Assembly: GCA_020746835.1 (NCBI GenBank)
Contig: JAGPNK010000013.1
Location: forward strand, 1,302,001 to 1,366,000
Direction: 5' to 3'
DNA: 64,000 nucleotides
DNA from: Stachybotrys elegans
Lineage: Eukaryota; Ascomycota; Sordariomycetes; Hypocreales; Stachybotryaceae
Part shown: one piece after another, positions 22,288-34,462 of the stretch
How the letters are laid out: the number at the start of each line of letters is the position of its first letter
Position numbering within the stretch: the first letter of the stretch is position 1
Position numbers and translations under genes: made by a program
Notes under the pieces: generated by a model
Databases searched by the model: none
Seen by the model: the letters and a program-made list of their open reading frames with translations, nothing else
Told to the model about the DNA's origin: nothing

Positions 22288-23602
22288 GGGGCCTTTAATA
22301 ACCAACGAATACGTGTAAGTTTAAGCACTGTCATGCGCCATACGGATCATGCATCGGGATTAAACATAGCAGTAATGCTAGATGGCACACAATACAGACC
22401 ACTAGGTCCGATTATTTTCTACGTGAGGGCCTTGTTCCAGCGGTATTGCCTGGTTTTTACCTGACCTCTCTCACATTATATCCGATACTTCAGATAAGTC
22501 CGGAATTGATGAAAAGGCCTGCTCTTTCTAAAAATGAGCTGGATATGCTTTATCTATCCATGTAAATATGTGTCTACAACAATGGTCGTTGATGCACCCA
22601 AACTGGATGGAAAAACTCTGGTGTTGATGTATTGCCAAGGTTACTGTAGCGGGAATAGACATGGCAGATATAAAAGCCTTTTTCTTCCCCCCTCCACCTT
22701 TTTTTGTGCGTTTTCAGACTCTTTATCCTGTGTTCTAACGTCAGGAAATATCAGATTTACATTCCGTTCACGACTGTTACTTTCGTAGATTGTAGGATTC
22801 TAAACTTGTCCCTCGCTCGGGCTACTCCAGTCGCTCTCTTTTGCCGTTGTTAGCCTACCAATCCTCAATCCATTCGAAGCCAACCATAGATTTGAGTCGC
22901 TTTATCGCTCTGGGTTCACCTGGGAGGGCAACCAAGACACGCACCCTTCCGAACCTACCAGATGGCCAGACTGGGAATCATCGTAAGACCCCGAGCCGTC
23001 TTCGTACACATCAACAAGAGCATTTATGGAGGACACCATCAACAGCAACTTCTCATGAGGCGCATCTAGTGTCAAAGCGTATCGCTACGTGAGTTTGGAG
23101 GCAGATAGAAAACATTTTCAAGTCCAGCAATGGTGGGGGTGGGTGAGAGCTTGCGAAATGTAGCATTGCTTACCTGAGTAGAGACCTGACACCAGACTAA
23201 GTAATAGGTATGTCCCCCGATGTGTGAGTGCAGCTATGCAGGTAATAATCGGCCAAGTGATTGGAAATCAAACCCAAAGAAACTCGGTACACCACTCATT
23301 TTCGTCCACCCCACCCCCATCCCCTCTGTCCTGCCCTGGTCCATCTTCTATCGGCATCCTTGAACCCTTACCAGGGCGAATCATCGACATCTGTGCCCCG
23401 TGGGCTGAGTCAGAAGTCTTGGCCCCCAGTTGATGTTCGTCATCAGCTCCAGCTTGGCTTATAACCAACAACTCTGGCGCGGGGACCGAGGTCTCGCTTC
23501 ACCCCCAGTGCCTTTGCTCTTCATCGTTGTCCCCTTTCACCCCACGATCTCGACTGCCATATATTGACTGTCATACACTGATTTAGTCTTTCCGGCCTAG
23601 TT
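22288..23602. promoter_or_regulatory. Intergenic, 1.3 kb upstream of the P450
   Basis: The spacer between the AA9 gene and the cytochrome P450 gene holds only short frames without motifs. The last 100 bases are pyrimidine-rich, as is common before start codons in filamentous fungi. No RNA gene or repeat is seen. Confidence 0.4.
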
Positions 23603-25417
23603 ATGGAAGCCATTATCAGCTCCTTGTCAGCCAAGGGCTTTGCGGTAACGGCTGCAGTTTATTTGTCTGCCGTTGCCGTTTACCGACTCTTCCTACACCC
23701 TCTCGCAGGATTCCCTGGTCCTAAGTTGGCCGCTGTTACTCGCTATTATGAAGCCTATCATGACGTCGTGCGGAACGGGCAGTACGAGGCTCATATCGCG
23801 CTGATGCACGAGAAATACGGCAAGTTTCTCCGTTCCAAACGGTCGAGGCAACGATGCACAGACTGACTGTATCGTCAAGGTCCGATTGTCCGCATCAGCC
23901 CTCATGAGCTTCATATCAACGACCCAGTCTATTATGAGAAGCTGTTCCGACATGACGGACGATGGGATAAGTACCAATGGAATGTCAGTGCACAAAATGC
24001 GGAAGGTGCCATTGTCTTCACCGTGGACCACGATCTACACAAGGCGCGTCGGATGCCATTGAACAGCTTCTTTTCTAAAGCTAGGGTGGCCAAGCACCAG
24101 GACATGATCCGAGCTAAGCTACACAAGATGTGCGATCGCATTGCAGACAATGCTCAGCAACCCATTGACCTCGGTGCCGTGGTGAGCGCCTTTCAGCGCG
24201 ACGTTTCCACTGACTTCATCCTTGGAAAAGACTATAATAACCTAGGTATGGAGGACTTCGGCGTAGGCATGACACTGTTCACGCAAGGTGGCGGCAAAAT
24301 ATGGCGTCTCACCAAGCACATTCGCTGGTATGGACCACTGATGCTGGCTATGCCGAGAGAATTCCTCATCAAATATGGCGGAGATGAGAATCTGGCCAAT
24401 TGGCTTCGCTATGGAATTGCAAGTTTTCAACATTCCCTTACTTCTTCAGGCCAGGAAGATGCTATTCCGTCGTCATTCAAAAGACGGATCTCAAGATGAT
24501 CATTGCTAATGCTGATAGCTTTATCCAGAGCTCCGAGACCGAGACAAGGCGACTTTTAAAAGCTGCTGCGGACCCCGTCATGGATGACAAGACACCGCGT
24601 ACCATCGTACACCAAATTGCAGAATCAAGCCTCCCACCTGAAGAAAAGGTCTTTAAGCGTGTATTTGCCGACGTCGCTACCGTGACGGGCGCCAGCTTCG
24701 AAACAACGGCCAGCGTGCTGCGACTCATTGTCTATCACGTCTGGAGCAACCCTCTGATCCTGGGTCAGCTACGGGCTGAGCTGGCGCAAGCAGCTTCTGA
24801 GTCCAACTCAGAGCAATCCTTGGAGCTGCGTACCCTTGAACAACTACCCTATCTAACCGCGGTGCTAACCGAGGGGATGCGGATGAGTCCCGGCCTAGGC
24901 ACTCGATTGCAGCGCATCGCTCCTGGCCGGGAACTCGTATACGGTAAATGGCGCATCCCTCGGGGTACTCCCATTGGAATGACTGCGCTGCAAATGCACA
25001 TGGACGAAAATGTGTATCCAGAGCCGAGACGGTTTGTCCCAGAACGGTGGCTGAAGCCGAATGCTCGGAAGAACTTGGACAAGGTGTACGCACCCTTTTC
25101 TCGAGGGTCCAGAAACTGCCTTGGTATGCAGTAAGTTCTTCGCCCACTTACTGGATATAGCGTTCTTCCTGTCACGCATCTCGTCTTCCGGGGGCATGGC
25201 ATGTTCTCAAGTGTGGTACTTGTGCTGACTTCACTCAAGCCTTGCCTGGGCGGAGCTATACCTGGTCGTCGCAGAATTCGCCCAGAGGTTCGATTTTGAT
25301 TTCCAGGGCTTGACGGACGACCACTTCGAAGTTGAGAGTGACCAGTTCATTATATCCACCAAGGGTAAGGCAGTTCTAGAGGCATCCGTTTCCCTGTACA
25401 AAGGAGGAAGCAGTTAG
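23603..25417 (+). CDS. Cytochrome P450 monooxygenase
   Basis: Microsomal P450 of 526 residues from four exons (23603-23819, 23880-24418, 24484-25130, 25240-25417). An N-terminal membrane anchor (FAVTAAVYLSAVAVYRLFLHPLAGFPGP) is followed by the proline-rich hinge. The family motifs are an I-helix ATVTGASFETTAS, ExxR as TEGMR, PERW (FVPERW), and the haem loop FSRGSRNCLG with the thiolate cysteine. The sequence resembles the trichodiene-oxygenase-like group common in fungal clusters, a weak guide to substrate. Introns 1 and 2 appear to use GC rather than GT donors (GCAAGT in both). Intron 1 is certain because it restores EKYGPIVRISPHEL; intron 2 is likely. It is followed on the same strand by an SDR and an acyltransferase, suggesting a tailoring cluster. 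Confidence 0.9.
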
Positions 25418-26230
25418 GACCGCCGACAGGTTGACTGCTTTTGTCACGTATACTTTATAGTTCAGCAAAAGGCAGGATGCTTCGAACATCTGCCTTGGCC
25501 TACTCTTTCTCAATCGATAGCTGAGTTTATAGAGTATTTAATTATGCGGCCTACTGTAAGGAACAAACGAAGCGTATTTCTGTCTTTATCTGATTCAAGA
25601 ATTCAGGCAATCAACCTACCCCCATGCCACACCGCACAGTCCAAAGCGCATCTCGTTGGAATGGAAATGCCTCATCGTACCCCGGGTACTGAACGCATGG
25701 ACTTACTGAGATCAACCCCGGCCATGATCATCCGTACATGGACCTCATAAACCAACATAACCCAGCACCAACAACCAACAATCTCACCTTGCGCCCCTGC
25801 CTGTATGCACAGTAATACCAGCAGATTGCCAAGGCTCAGCATGACAGGGTAAAGGAGCAACAGTATGCAGGGTAAGATTTGCCCCATGACTGCGCCCGCC
25901 AACAGCATACTGTTGGGAGGATGATGCAGCCTTTCCACGGCTCGATTGGCCCCAACATTGCAGTGAGGGGGAATACTGCAGCATGCTACCTCATGTTGGT
26001 TTGCGTGCGCATTCACTGCCTCCTAAAGCAATACGACCCATGTGAGGAACAAACCAACACACAATTTGGGAGGGGTAATGTAGATAAGATGTTACTGAGA
26101 GCCATTTTCCAAAGGGAAGAGGGTAGCTATTCTGTCTGCGTGGCAAATCTTCTCGCAAGAACTGTCTTTAGTACCTTGTCCTTCGTCTGACCTCGAGTTT
26201 TCAGCCTATAGCTTGGATACTTGCTGCACC
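25418..26230. other. Intergenic, 0.8 kb
   Basis: Spacer between the P450 and SDR genes on the same strand. No coding motif, repeat or RNA gene is recognised. Confidence 0.4.
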
Positions 26231-27242
26231 ATGGCTAGCCCAACCGTCGTCTTCATCACTGGTGTCAGCAGGGGTAAGACGCCCCTCGTCAAGAATGCAT
26301 CTTTATCTCCTGCCGAACCGAAATAGGAGCTCATACATCACCTGGCAGGTATCGGTCATCAACTGGTCAAGTCGTACATCTCCCGACCAAATTACACCGT
26401 CATCGGAAGCGCCCGCAATTTAGCGAGCCCGGGGATCGAGGCACTGCGTGCTGTACCCAGGGCTGACGGCACCAACCTTGTCATCGTCAAGATTGACAGC
26501 GGTTCGACCACTGATGCTGCAACCGCTGTTGGAGAGTTGAAACAAGCAGGCGTCAATCACGTTGACGTCGTTATTGCCAATGCCGCGCACAATCCTCCTT
26601 GGGTTCCGGCTGACATAGCCGAGGCCGAAGATGTGATCATTTCGTTCCAAGCCAATGCGCTCGGGCCTTTGCTCCTATTCAAAGCTCTCAAAGACCTGAT
26701 GCAAAAATCTACCAAAGGCCCAAAGTGGTTATCCATATCCTCGGCCGTCGCCTCCATCGGCTTGCTGGATGGTGGTGGGACTCATAATCTAGCGGCTTAC
26801 GGGATATCAAAGGCTGCCCTAAACTGGTTCACAGTGTAAGTCTCTGCCTCTACCTCCGCCTAGAAATGCCTTTAAAGTATGTTTCTTCCTCAAGCTGATT
26901 GTCAAAGCGCAACACATGCTGGTAATAAATGGCTTATAGCGTTCGCTGCACATCCAGGGTAAGTACTGGGTAACTGTCAACAGGTTAAAACCACTAACAT
27001 TATAATGTTTGTAAACAGCCAAGTTCAGACGGAGCCAGGCAATGCAGCTGCTCGGATGATGGGACTCGAGAAGGCACCCGATACGCCAGAGCTAGCTGCT
27101 GAACGAATCATGGCTACGGTGATTATGCAAATCCCGATATCAATGTCTTGGTGACTAACTCAGCTAGCTCGATAACGCTTCGCGAGAGAAGACTTCAGGA
27201 AAGTTTTTTCATCTTGGCAGAGGGACAGAGATCCCTTGGTAA
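26231..27242 (+). CDS. Short-chain dehydrogenase/reductase (SDR)
   Basis: NAD(P)-dependent oxidoreductase of 251 residues from five exons (26231-26273, 26349-26835, 26908-26958, 27019-27118, 27168-27242); every junction keeps frame. The cofactor loop TGVSRGIGHQL is completed by the first intron. Other motifs are VIANAAHNPPW (NNAG-like strand), WLSISSAVASIG with the catalytic serine, and the active-site pair Y-x3-K in AAYGISKAALN. HPGQVQTEPG follows the core, as in the sniffer/CsgA-like SDR subgroup. The length is normal for a classical SDR. A retroposon copy sits about 330 bases downstream. It could act with the flanking P450 and acyltransferase; the substrate is unknown. Confidence 0.9.
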
Positions 27243-28816
27243 GTCGACATCATGGCAATAGGGATCTATGGTAGCTAGGGATTATTTACGGTGCTTTATA
27301 TTATCGCGAGTAGTAAGCAGACAATTTTAAAAGAGAATTAAGCATTGTTTGCAAACCACAATGCACCTTGTGTCATCGAAGTAGGTCCTCTCGAGAAGGG
27401 GTCGAAACTTCATGCGTCGTCTCTGCGAACTGTATGCGACATGAGTGGCGCTACCCTATTCTGAGTGGTCTTTGTCCTTATGTCCTTCACATTCCTATCA
27501 CCATCTTCATAGGTCCAGCCAATCTCGCCATGCAAAGTGAAAATGAGCATCATAGTAACTAAATATTTGTGTGGGATTTCCCGTTCGTGTGCCCCAATGG
27601 GATAGAGACCAGCGAATTCGAGGAGGCTCCCTCTGACGATAAAGCCGGTATCAAATCAATGTAACTAAATATTTATTTCAGTTTAAAGTGATTCTGCAGT
27701 CAGAACCGGAGCAAGGAAACCTCGCAATTAAGCTCCATCTGCCTTGCCCTTCACGTAGTGAGCAACGCATACCTCTGCAACACGCTGTTCCGCCACGGTT
27801 ACATACGTTTTAAAGCTGCGCGTCGGCACCCTGTTCATGAATAGTTCGCCAACTCTTCATGACATTTGCTTAGTCTCGGGGGGCCACAACAAAGATGAGC
27901 ATATTGGCTCCAAAATGAACTAAATCTTGGCCTGTTGATTACCATATCCCGGGTTAAAAATGCATAGTGATGCAAAAGACCAGAATATGTTGAGCGCATT
28001 TGACAATGATATCGAGATGGCAACCGTCCTGGATCTCAGGCTAGACATGTTATTGGAATGGTCTATGTCCGTTGAAAACAGTACGCCTAGGAATCTATTG
28101 CCCCTAACTCAGTTTCTGAAAGTGATTCCCAAGAACAATGCAGAGGGGATCCATAGAATCGTTCCTCGTGAAGGCAAATTGTTTCGTATATCATCGCTAA
28201 GGCAAAGATGCTAGCCTCTAAAAAGAAGGAAGAACAGCTGTTTCGAGAAGATAAAAGAAAGAAGGGGAGGTGAAGTAAGAAAGGGAAGTGAAAAGGGGGA
28301 GTGGAGGATGTTATGGCGAGCTGCTTAATTGAATATTTCTCCAGATGACCACTCCGGAGACAAGCACGAGAGACATTTATGTGCAGCGTGAGTAATGCAG
28401 ACTTCATTGTGTTGAATATCAGTTGGCGGCTATAGCTGCCCAAGCCAACATGAGAAATGCGGACTTTATATGTCTTGGCTATGACACGAGGGCGAATGGA
28501 GCGTGTCTCACACGGACACCATTGTCCGTCCCCCCGACAGCGTAAACTGCACAATGCGAGCCTTTATCCTAGAGTGATAAGACACCTCCCTGACCCTCAT
28601 AAGACTGAATTACAATTGCCCTTAGACATATCTCTGCGGCATTTCCAGGATATGTCATGTCCACCAATTGTTTCGCTTGGTCGTCATATTTCCCCCCAGG
28701 AATGATGAACGCGTACGCGTCAGCTCCTCAGCTACTTAATAGGCGCAATTTCCTAGAACAGCTCTGCCTTGTAAAGTCACCTAAGACCAGTAACAATCTC
28801 CTCCTACATCGTCGCC
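27243..28816. other. Intergenic, 1.6 kb, with one retroposon copy
   Basis: Spacer between the SDR and acyltransferase genes. It contains the short repeat copy at 27569-27660 with perfect 14 bp flanking repeats (annotated separately). The remainder has no motif-bearing frame. Confidence 0.4.
27569..27660 (-). repeat. Retroposon-like repeat, short copy B, perfect flanking repeats
   Basis: This 92-base insert is flanked exactly by two identical 14 bp direct repeats (GTAACTAAATATTT at 27555-27568 and 27661-27674), which looks like a target-site duplication. Its left end (GTGTGGGATTTCCCG) matches that of copy A base for base, while its right end is shorter than in copy A. A fixed end plus a variable end is what target-primed reverse transcription leaves. 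Minus strand is assigned so that the fixed end is the element 3' end. Confidence 0.8.
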
Positions 28817-30375
28817 ATGGCTTTCAGCATCTTCCGTAACAAGCGCAAGGATGAATCACCAGATGGGCCCTACGATGTCTATCCACTCCATTTCTTGGAT
28901 CGAACCGGGCTGCTAAGTTTACCTATAATGGGGTATAACTTTCTTTACGACGAGATCCTCGACCCTCATGCGCTGTATCAGTCCCTCGCCCGGCTGATGG
29001 ACATTGGAGATTGGCGGAAATGTGGCGGCCGACTGAGGAAAAACGTTGGTATCTCCCCTAAATTCCATGGATACACTTCTGACCTCTTTGATAGGCTAGT
29101 GGACACCTTGAGCTTCATGTTCCAAAGACTTTCACTCCATCGTACCCACCTATCAACTACTCGCATGTGTCGCTCAATCAGACGGTTCGAGAGCATCCTC
29201 TAGCAAGTCGCTTGCCCAAAAACCAAGGAGCCGAGCCGTGTATCGTCCAAGGCATAGAAGAGTTTACCGCACTGGGCCTTGGGTCTAACTCGAGAGGAAT
29301 TCCTCTGCTCAAGAATCATCTGAAGAGCAATCTACCGTTGCTCAGCCTCATTGTCACCAGCTTCAAAGATGCCACACTGGTATCTCTTCACGTCCCACAC
29401 TGCCTCCTTGATGGCATGGGTGTTTCAGGCTTACTGACAGCTTGGTCCAACACTCTGGCGCAGCGAGAAGATCTTGTCAAGCCTGTAGCAGGCGCCAAGC
29501 AGGATGTTATGGAAGCTGTGTCGACTTGCGATGAGTCAAAGGGCCCGTACATCCTTGAGAAACTCGAATTGGGGGGGCTAAGCTTTTTCGTCTTTCTCTG
29601 TCGTTTCCTATGGGATAGGTTGGTCGGTCCACCCGCTGAGCCTGTCGAGGTCTACCTCTCCTCGCAATATCTTGCCCACCTACGCCAAATCGCCGAAAGC
29701 GAGATCAAAAAGAGGCTGGGTGACCAAACCGCCTTCTTCATCAGCGATGGCGATATCATCACCGCATGGGGCAGCCAAATGGTACTCTTGGGTGAGGGCG
29801 GAGAACCGAAGGGCACTATGAGCATCAACAATGCCTTCGACTCTCGGAGTCGACTCCCATCCCGATTTTTGGCGCCGGACTCTGTATTTCTGCAAAACAT
29901 GATCCTGCCTACCACTTCGGTACTTTCGAGAGAGGAGACAAGAGAAGCCTCCCTGGGGATCATGGCCCTCCGTGTTCGCGAGTCCATCTTGGAACAGACA
30001 AGCACAAGCCAAGTGGCTCGTATTGTACGCATTACAAACCGCTGGGTTTCTAGTGTTGGTGCCTGGCCTATGTTCGGGTTCTGGAACACGCGCCTGGTTA
30101 CATGGACCAACTGGACAAAGGGAAAGTTTGTCGACGCTGCCAACTTTGGCGCTGCTGTGACACGAGAGGAGAAGGGGGTGGCCGTCGCAAAAGCCTCCAC
30201 ATTTTGGGCTTCCCCCTTTGTGCCTTTCGACCTCCCAAAGAATAACCACATCATCTACGGTAAAGATGCTCAGGGGAATTACCGCCTTCAGGCCAACTGG
30301 TGCAGAAAAACAATATATCATGTCGAGCAGGTCTTTATGGACTTCAAGAAGCAGACGGCTTCGAGGAAGGAATAG
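28817..30375 (+). CDS. HxxxD-type acyltransferase
   Basis: Likely acyl-CoA-dependent O- or N-acyltransferase of 502 residues, two exons (28817-29044 and 29095-30375). Splicing joins GGRLRKN to ASGHLELHVPKTFTP, a block typical of fungal transferase-family proteins. The catalytic motif is HCLLDGMG (HxxxDG). The second family landmark, usually DFGWG in plant BAHD enzymes, is not clear; the corresponding region may be ANFGAAV. The intron donor GTTGGT is weak but is the only choice that keeps frame. The enzyme belongs to the fungal group used in natural-product tailoring. Its position after a P450 and an SDR on the same strand suggests a shared pathway. No signal peptide is present. The acyl donor and acceptor are unknown. 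Confidence 0.83.
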
Positions 30376-30742
30376 AAAGACCACTATCCCTGCATCGCTC
30401 TATGGTTCTATTTGGGCGGTCCATACTCTTAGCAATGGGTTGTCGTCTATAGGGAAAGGGTTCCTCTGTCGCGTGGAAGGACATCTTGGAGATTGGGCCG
30501 GGAGTTTGGCATAGAATGATGCCTTGCTATCGGTATGCAGGCACCCCATACGGAAGTAAAAGAGATGAAAATTGTGTTTCGATAATAAGCAGTCCTTTAT
30601 CAAGAGAATCTCCTTTGTTACCCAGGTCGTTTACTAGTTTAGTTATCTGCAAGTCCCCATTCGGAATTAACACCATTGATACCTCATCTCTAGATTCCTC
30701 GAGTCATCCACTAGCCTCTGGGGTGCAGCTGGCCCTCAATGT
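30376..30742. terminator. Convergent 3' spacer
   Basis: 367 bases between the convergent acyltransferase and peptidase genes, presumably their 3' untranslated regions. Nothing else is recognised. Confidence 0.35.
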
Positions 30743-33146
30743 CTAAAATGGGGAAGGGGCGTTGTTGATGCCGGTATAATAGTTGATCCAGTTGAAAATC
30801 TCGGTGTGCCAGACCAAGCTGTTCTCCGGACGAACGACCCAGTGATTCTCATCGGGAAAACTGAGGAACTTGCTGGGAACCCCCTTGACCTGGAGCATGT
30901 TGAATAGCAGGATCCCCTCGCTGATGGCCAGGCGGTAGTCAAGATCGTTGTGAACGACGAAATGGGGGGTCGTCCACTCGTCGGTGTACAGGAGTGGATT
31001 CCAATCATAGTATGGCGAGCCCGGGGCCATGCCCGTGGCATTGTAGGGGCCTCGGTAGTCGTGATCCATGAACCAGAGCTCGTCGCTGGCATAGCTGTTC
31101 AAGGTCTGAGTTACACCGTCGTGCGTGACGAGTGCCTTGAACCACTTGCCCATTGGCCGCCCGGCGATCCTGGCTATGTGTCAGAGCTATGCCGGGGGTT
31201 GAAAGGAGACACAGTCTCTACTCACCAATTGGTCATGTAACCTCCAAAGGAAGCACCTGCTACAATTCCGTTGCTAGTGTCGACGTAGTCAAGTGTCTCA
31301 TTGACGTATTGCCAGGCGTGAACCAGATCCCAGTATGGGTACGAACCCCATCTTCCAGAGACTATTGCTTGTCAGTTTTGGTCGAACCGAATGATTCGGG
31401 GCGGCCCAACTCACCAGCATCTGTCAAGTTTTGTCCCCATCCGATAGATGCCGTCGGGTTGGGTGCAATTACCACATAACCCTGATCCGCCCAAGTCTTC
31501 AGGTTCCACCTAGTAGACCAGCTGTTTGCCCAACTTCCTTGCGGACCTCCGTGGATCAGGAAAGCAAGCGGGTACTTTTTCGTCGCGTCAAAGTTCTTGG
31601 GATAAACGATCCAGGCCTGCTGCTGTATCTCCGAGGTGTTTGTAGAATAGTAGAACTCAGATACGGCCTCGGGACCTAGGCCTGAGAGCTCAGCATCTGC
31701 CTCGTTGGCCTGGAAGTAGACCTTGAGCGTCTCTCCCGTGGTGGAGACGGTGTAGATGTCGCGGCTAGACCAGATCTTGGAGTCTGAAACGATCAAGCCG
31801 TCAGGAATAACCCAGAAGCCGGCCGGCAAACCTTCATTGGTGATGTTCTGTGGTACGTAATCATCATCAGCGGTGGTGGGTATGGAGAAGATACGATCGC
31901 GGCCCAAGTCAGAGGCTTGGGCAAAGATAGTTTCTCCATCCAAGGACCAGGCAAGGGAACCGGGCGATCTGTCCCAGTTACCAGCGAGACGTGTAATCTC
32001 GGCATTCTCTGCGTCGGCATTGGCGACATACAAAATCCTTCGGTCAGACTCGTAGTTGATGCCGTTCTGCTGGAAATAGGCAATCTTGTCTCCGTCGGGC
32101 GAAAAGACGGGATTCGTGGTGTAGCCTTCAGCTTCGACATAAGGGGCGGCGCCACGGGGATTGAGCAGGACGGCATCGTCAGCAGTTCCGTCAAACGGCA
32201 CCAAGTAAAGGGGGCTGCTCGTGTAATTGGCCAAGGGAAGGTCGATATCCTTGGATCGGAAGACGATCTTACTTCCGTCGGGGGACAGGGCATAGTCGCT
32301 GTCGTCACCCTCGGTATCGACCGGGCTCTCTGCACAGGTGACGTTACAGATGCCAGAAACATAGTTGGTCAATTGGCCATCAAATGAGTAGCTCGAAGTA
32401 GATGTCCTATTGGAAGAGCAGCTCTTTTTGAGAACGCCGCCAAACACTGCGTTTCGCTGGGGAGTGGTCCAGTGATCCTACAAGTGGTTGTCAGCGATCA
32501 AGCATGGGCGTTGGGCCAGTAAACATACCCAAATACGTGGATATAGTGACGTATAGATGCGGCCTGTGCTCGGCGATGTGGGAGCCAGCTCTGCGTTGTA
32601 AGCAGTCCCGTTGGAGTAGGCTTGGCCCGATAGCAAGAAGTTGATGTTGCCCGACGGTGTGAGTGAGGCCTTGAGCCCAGAGAGCGGCGCCGGGATTGAC
32701 GCTACGAGCTTGGCGTTATGGATCGCCAAGGCATCGCCAAGATACAGGCTGATACCCCCATCTCCCTCCTCGTTGGTGCCATTGACGTACAAGATGGTGG
32801 AGGGCGAGGGGCCAACAAAGACGAATTCCGATATCGAAGAGTCACCATCCCAATCGGTTATGTCGCCAGTCTTGAGGTCGAGCTTGGCCCATTTTCTCGC
32901 CGTCGCCTTCTCCTCAAAGGAGTATTTGGAGACAGTGTACAGAGCAAAGTCCTGGGGTTGTGCGGGTTGTGTCAGCCCTGGTGCGCCAAGCTGGGGACAA
33001 GCTCAATTGCCCAGACTTACGCCTGCAGGGTTCGGCTTGGCGGCGCCATAGCGATTTGCGGAGAGAAGCTGTTGGGGGGTGATGGCAGAGACGCTGGGCA
33101 AAGCAGCGGCGGCAAAGATTGCCAGCAAGAGCTTTCCAGTCGTCAT
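30743..33146 (-). CDS. Secreted dipeptidyl-peptidase 5-like serine peptidase (S9)
   Basis: Extracellular prolyl-oligopeptidase-family enzyme releasing dipeptides from protein N-termini. The start at 33146 gives the signal peptide MTTGKLLLAIFAAAALPSVSA. A beta-propeller follows, with WD-like blocks such as DSDYALSPDGSKIVFRSKD and NPVFSPDGDKIAYFQQ. The C-terminal alpha/beta-hydrolase domain has LAFLIHGGPQGSWANSWSTRW, the nucleophile in GASFGGYM (exon ending near 31227), the catalytic Asp in NDLDYRLAISEG and the His in PDENHWV. Several NxS/T sites fit secretion. Introns lie near 32960-33020, 32478-32526, 31365-31415 and 31170-31226. The length, about 720 residues, is right for fungal DPP5. A TATA-like stretch lies about 80 bases upstream, at 33220-33230. 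Confidence 0.92.
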
Positions 33147-34462
33147 CCTGATAATTGCTACGGCTTCCGCGGGAGTCGAAGGTGAAGAAGGAGGGGGGAA
33201 ACGTGGTTGGAGGTGCGATGGCCATATATTATACCTGCTCATTCGCACACTCGCTGAGATTACGTCGACGACGATTCTGCCCCCGCATGCCACGCAGTGA
33301 AATGAATCAACCCAGCAAGGGAAATGCGTGCGGGCGGGGTTCTTGCGTGGGCTTACGGAACACGATGCGGGGGCAGAGAGAAACAAACATGGTCGCTGCT
33401 TGCTCACCTGCCTAAACCAGCATGATGTCGGCGAGCGGAATCCAGGCTCACAAACGGCCCTTCAGGGGTGGAGGTCCTGGAGTGAAGAAAAAGACCCTAA
33501 ATGGGATGATGATGATGACACAGATGGTGGTATGCTATTAGCCTTCCATGGTGTGCTTTCAAGGGATTGGTTCGCTTATGTCGCCTTCCACGTACGGCAG
33601 CTTGACGACCAGGTTCGTGCCGATATTTCCTCGATCCTCGCTACCTACTAATCTCCGCAAGCCGGCTCTTTTTCTTACTCGTCTTGAAGAGCGCCAGAAG
33701 GGTATATGCAGCGGATGCGACGGGTTGCTGCCGGAAGGCCACTAATAAGCTGGATTGACAGGTCGGCAAGCGAGGGGCGCAGATATCCTTGTGCAGGTCT
33801 GGAACGTTCCTATCGTCGGCGGCGATAACCACTCGCTCGGCGGCCTCCTGCGACGCATGTCCGAGATTGAGACGTACCCTGGAGCGGCAATGACGCGGCC
33901 GACACCATCAAGCACGCGACTGAACTGCAGCACAACCTTGGCCAGAATAGCATCTTACTCCTCCAACAATTCCCAAAGAGCCATCGCTCCCTCACTGCCA
34001 CGATTCATTACGGAACTGATAATGGGGTCCCCGGAGCAGGGCCGCAGCCACCGGGCCAAGCGTTGGCTTTTTACCCTATCCCGGTCCGGTAGCAGTGACG
34101 GCCGGCGGACCTTGGGGATCGGACCTGTCCAGCATATCGCGTATCTCGTCCCAGCCCGGAGCAGGCAACCACCGAGAAGTGCGGGGTTGCTGGCATTGCT
34201 GTGCCGCAATGATTGGCTATAGAGCTGAGGCATTCCACTCATATTCGAGTATAAATGCGAGCTCTTCTCCCGCCCTCGTGCTTTTGTACCGCGTGTCTTT
34301 CATTCTCGGTCCCACATCTTCCCATTTCCACTGCCTCATCTCATGTCAACCAGGGCAGTGTCAACGATATCCTAGCGGAGCCAAGGAGAGTGTTGGTTTA
34401 ATCTTCGTCCCCCCACGCATCCAACTGCGCAACATCTCCAGTGCCTTCTAGAATTTCCGACT
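33147..34462. promoter_or_regulatory. Divergent spacer, 1.3 kb, with a possible TATA box
   Basis: This separates the secreted peptidase (minus) from the H3-tail protein gene (plus). GAGTATAAATGCGAG at about 34245-34259 resembles a TATA box, followed by a C/T-rich leader and the plus-strand start at 34463. The part from 33750 to 34240 has long open stretches on both strands but no recognisable protein. Confidence 0.4.

Noticed and set aside
29652..30384. Two long minus-strand open frames over the acyltransferase
   Set aside because: Antisense shadows; the plus-strand product carries the HxxxDG motif and intact frame.
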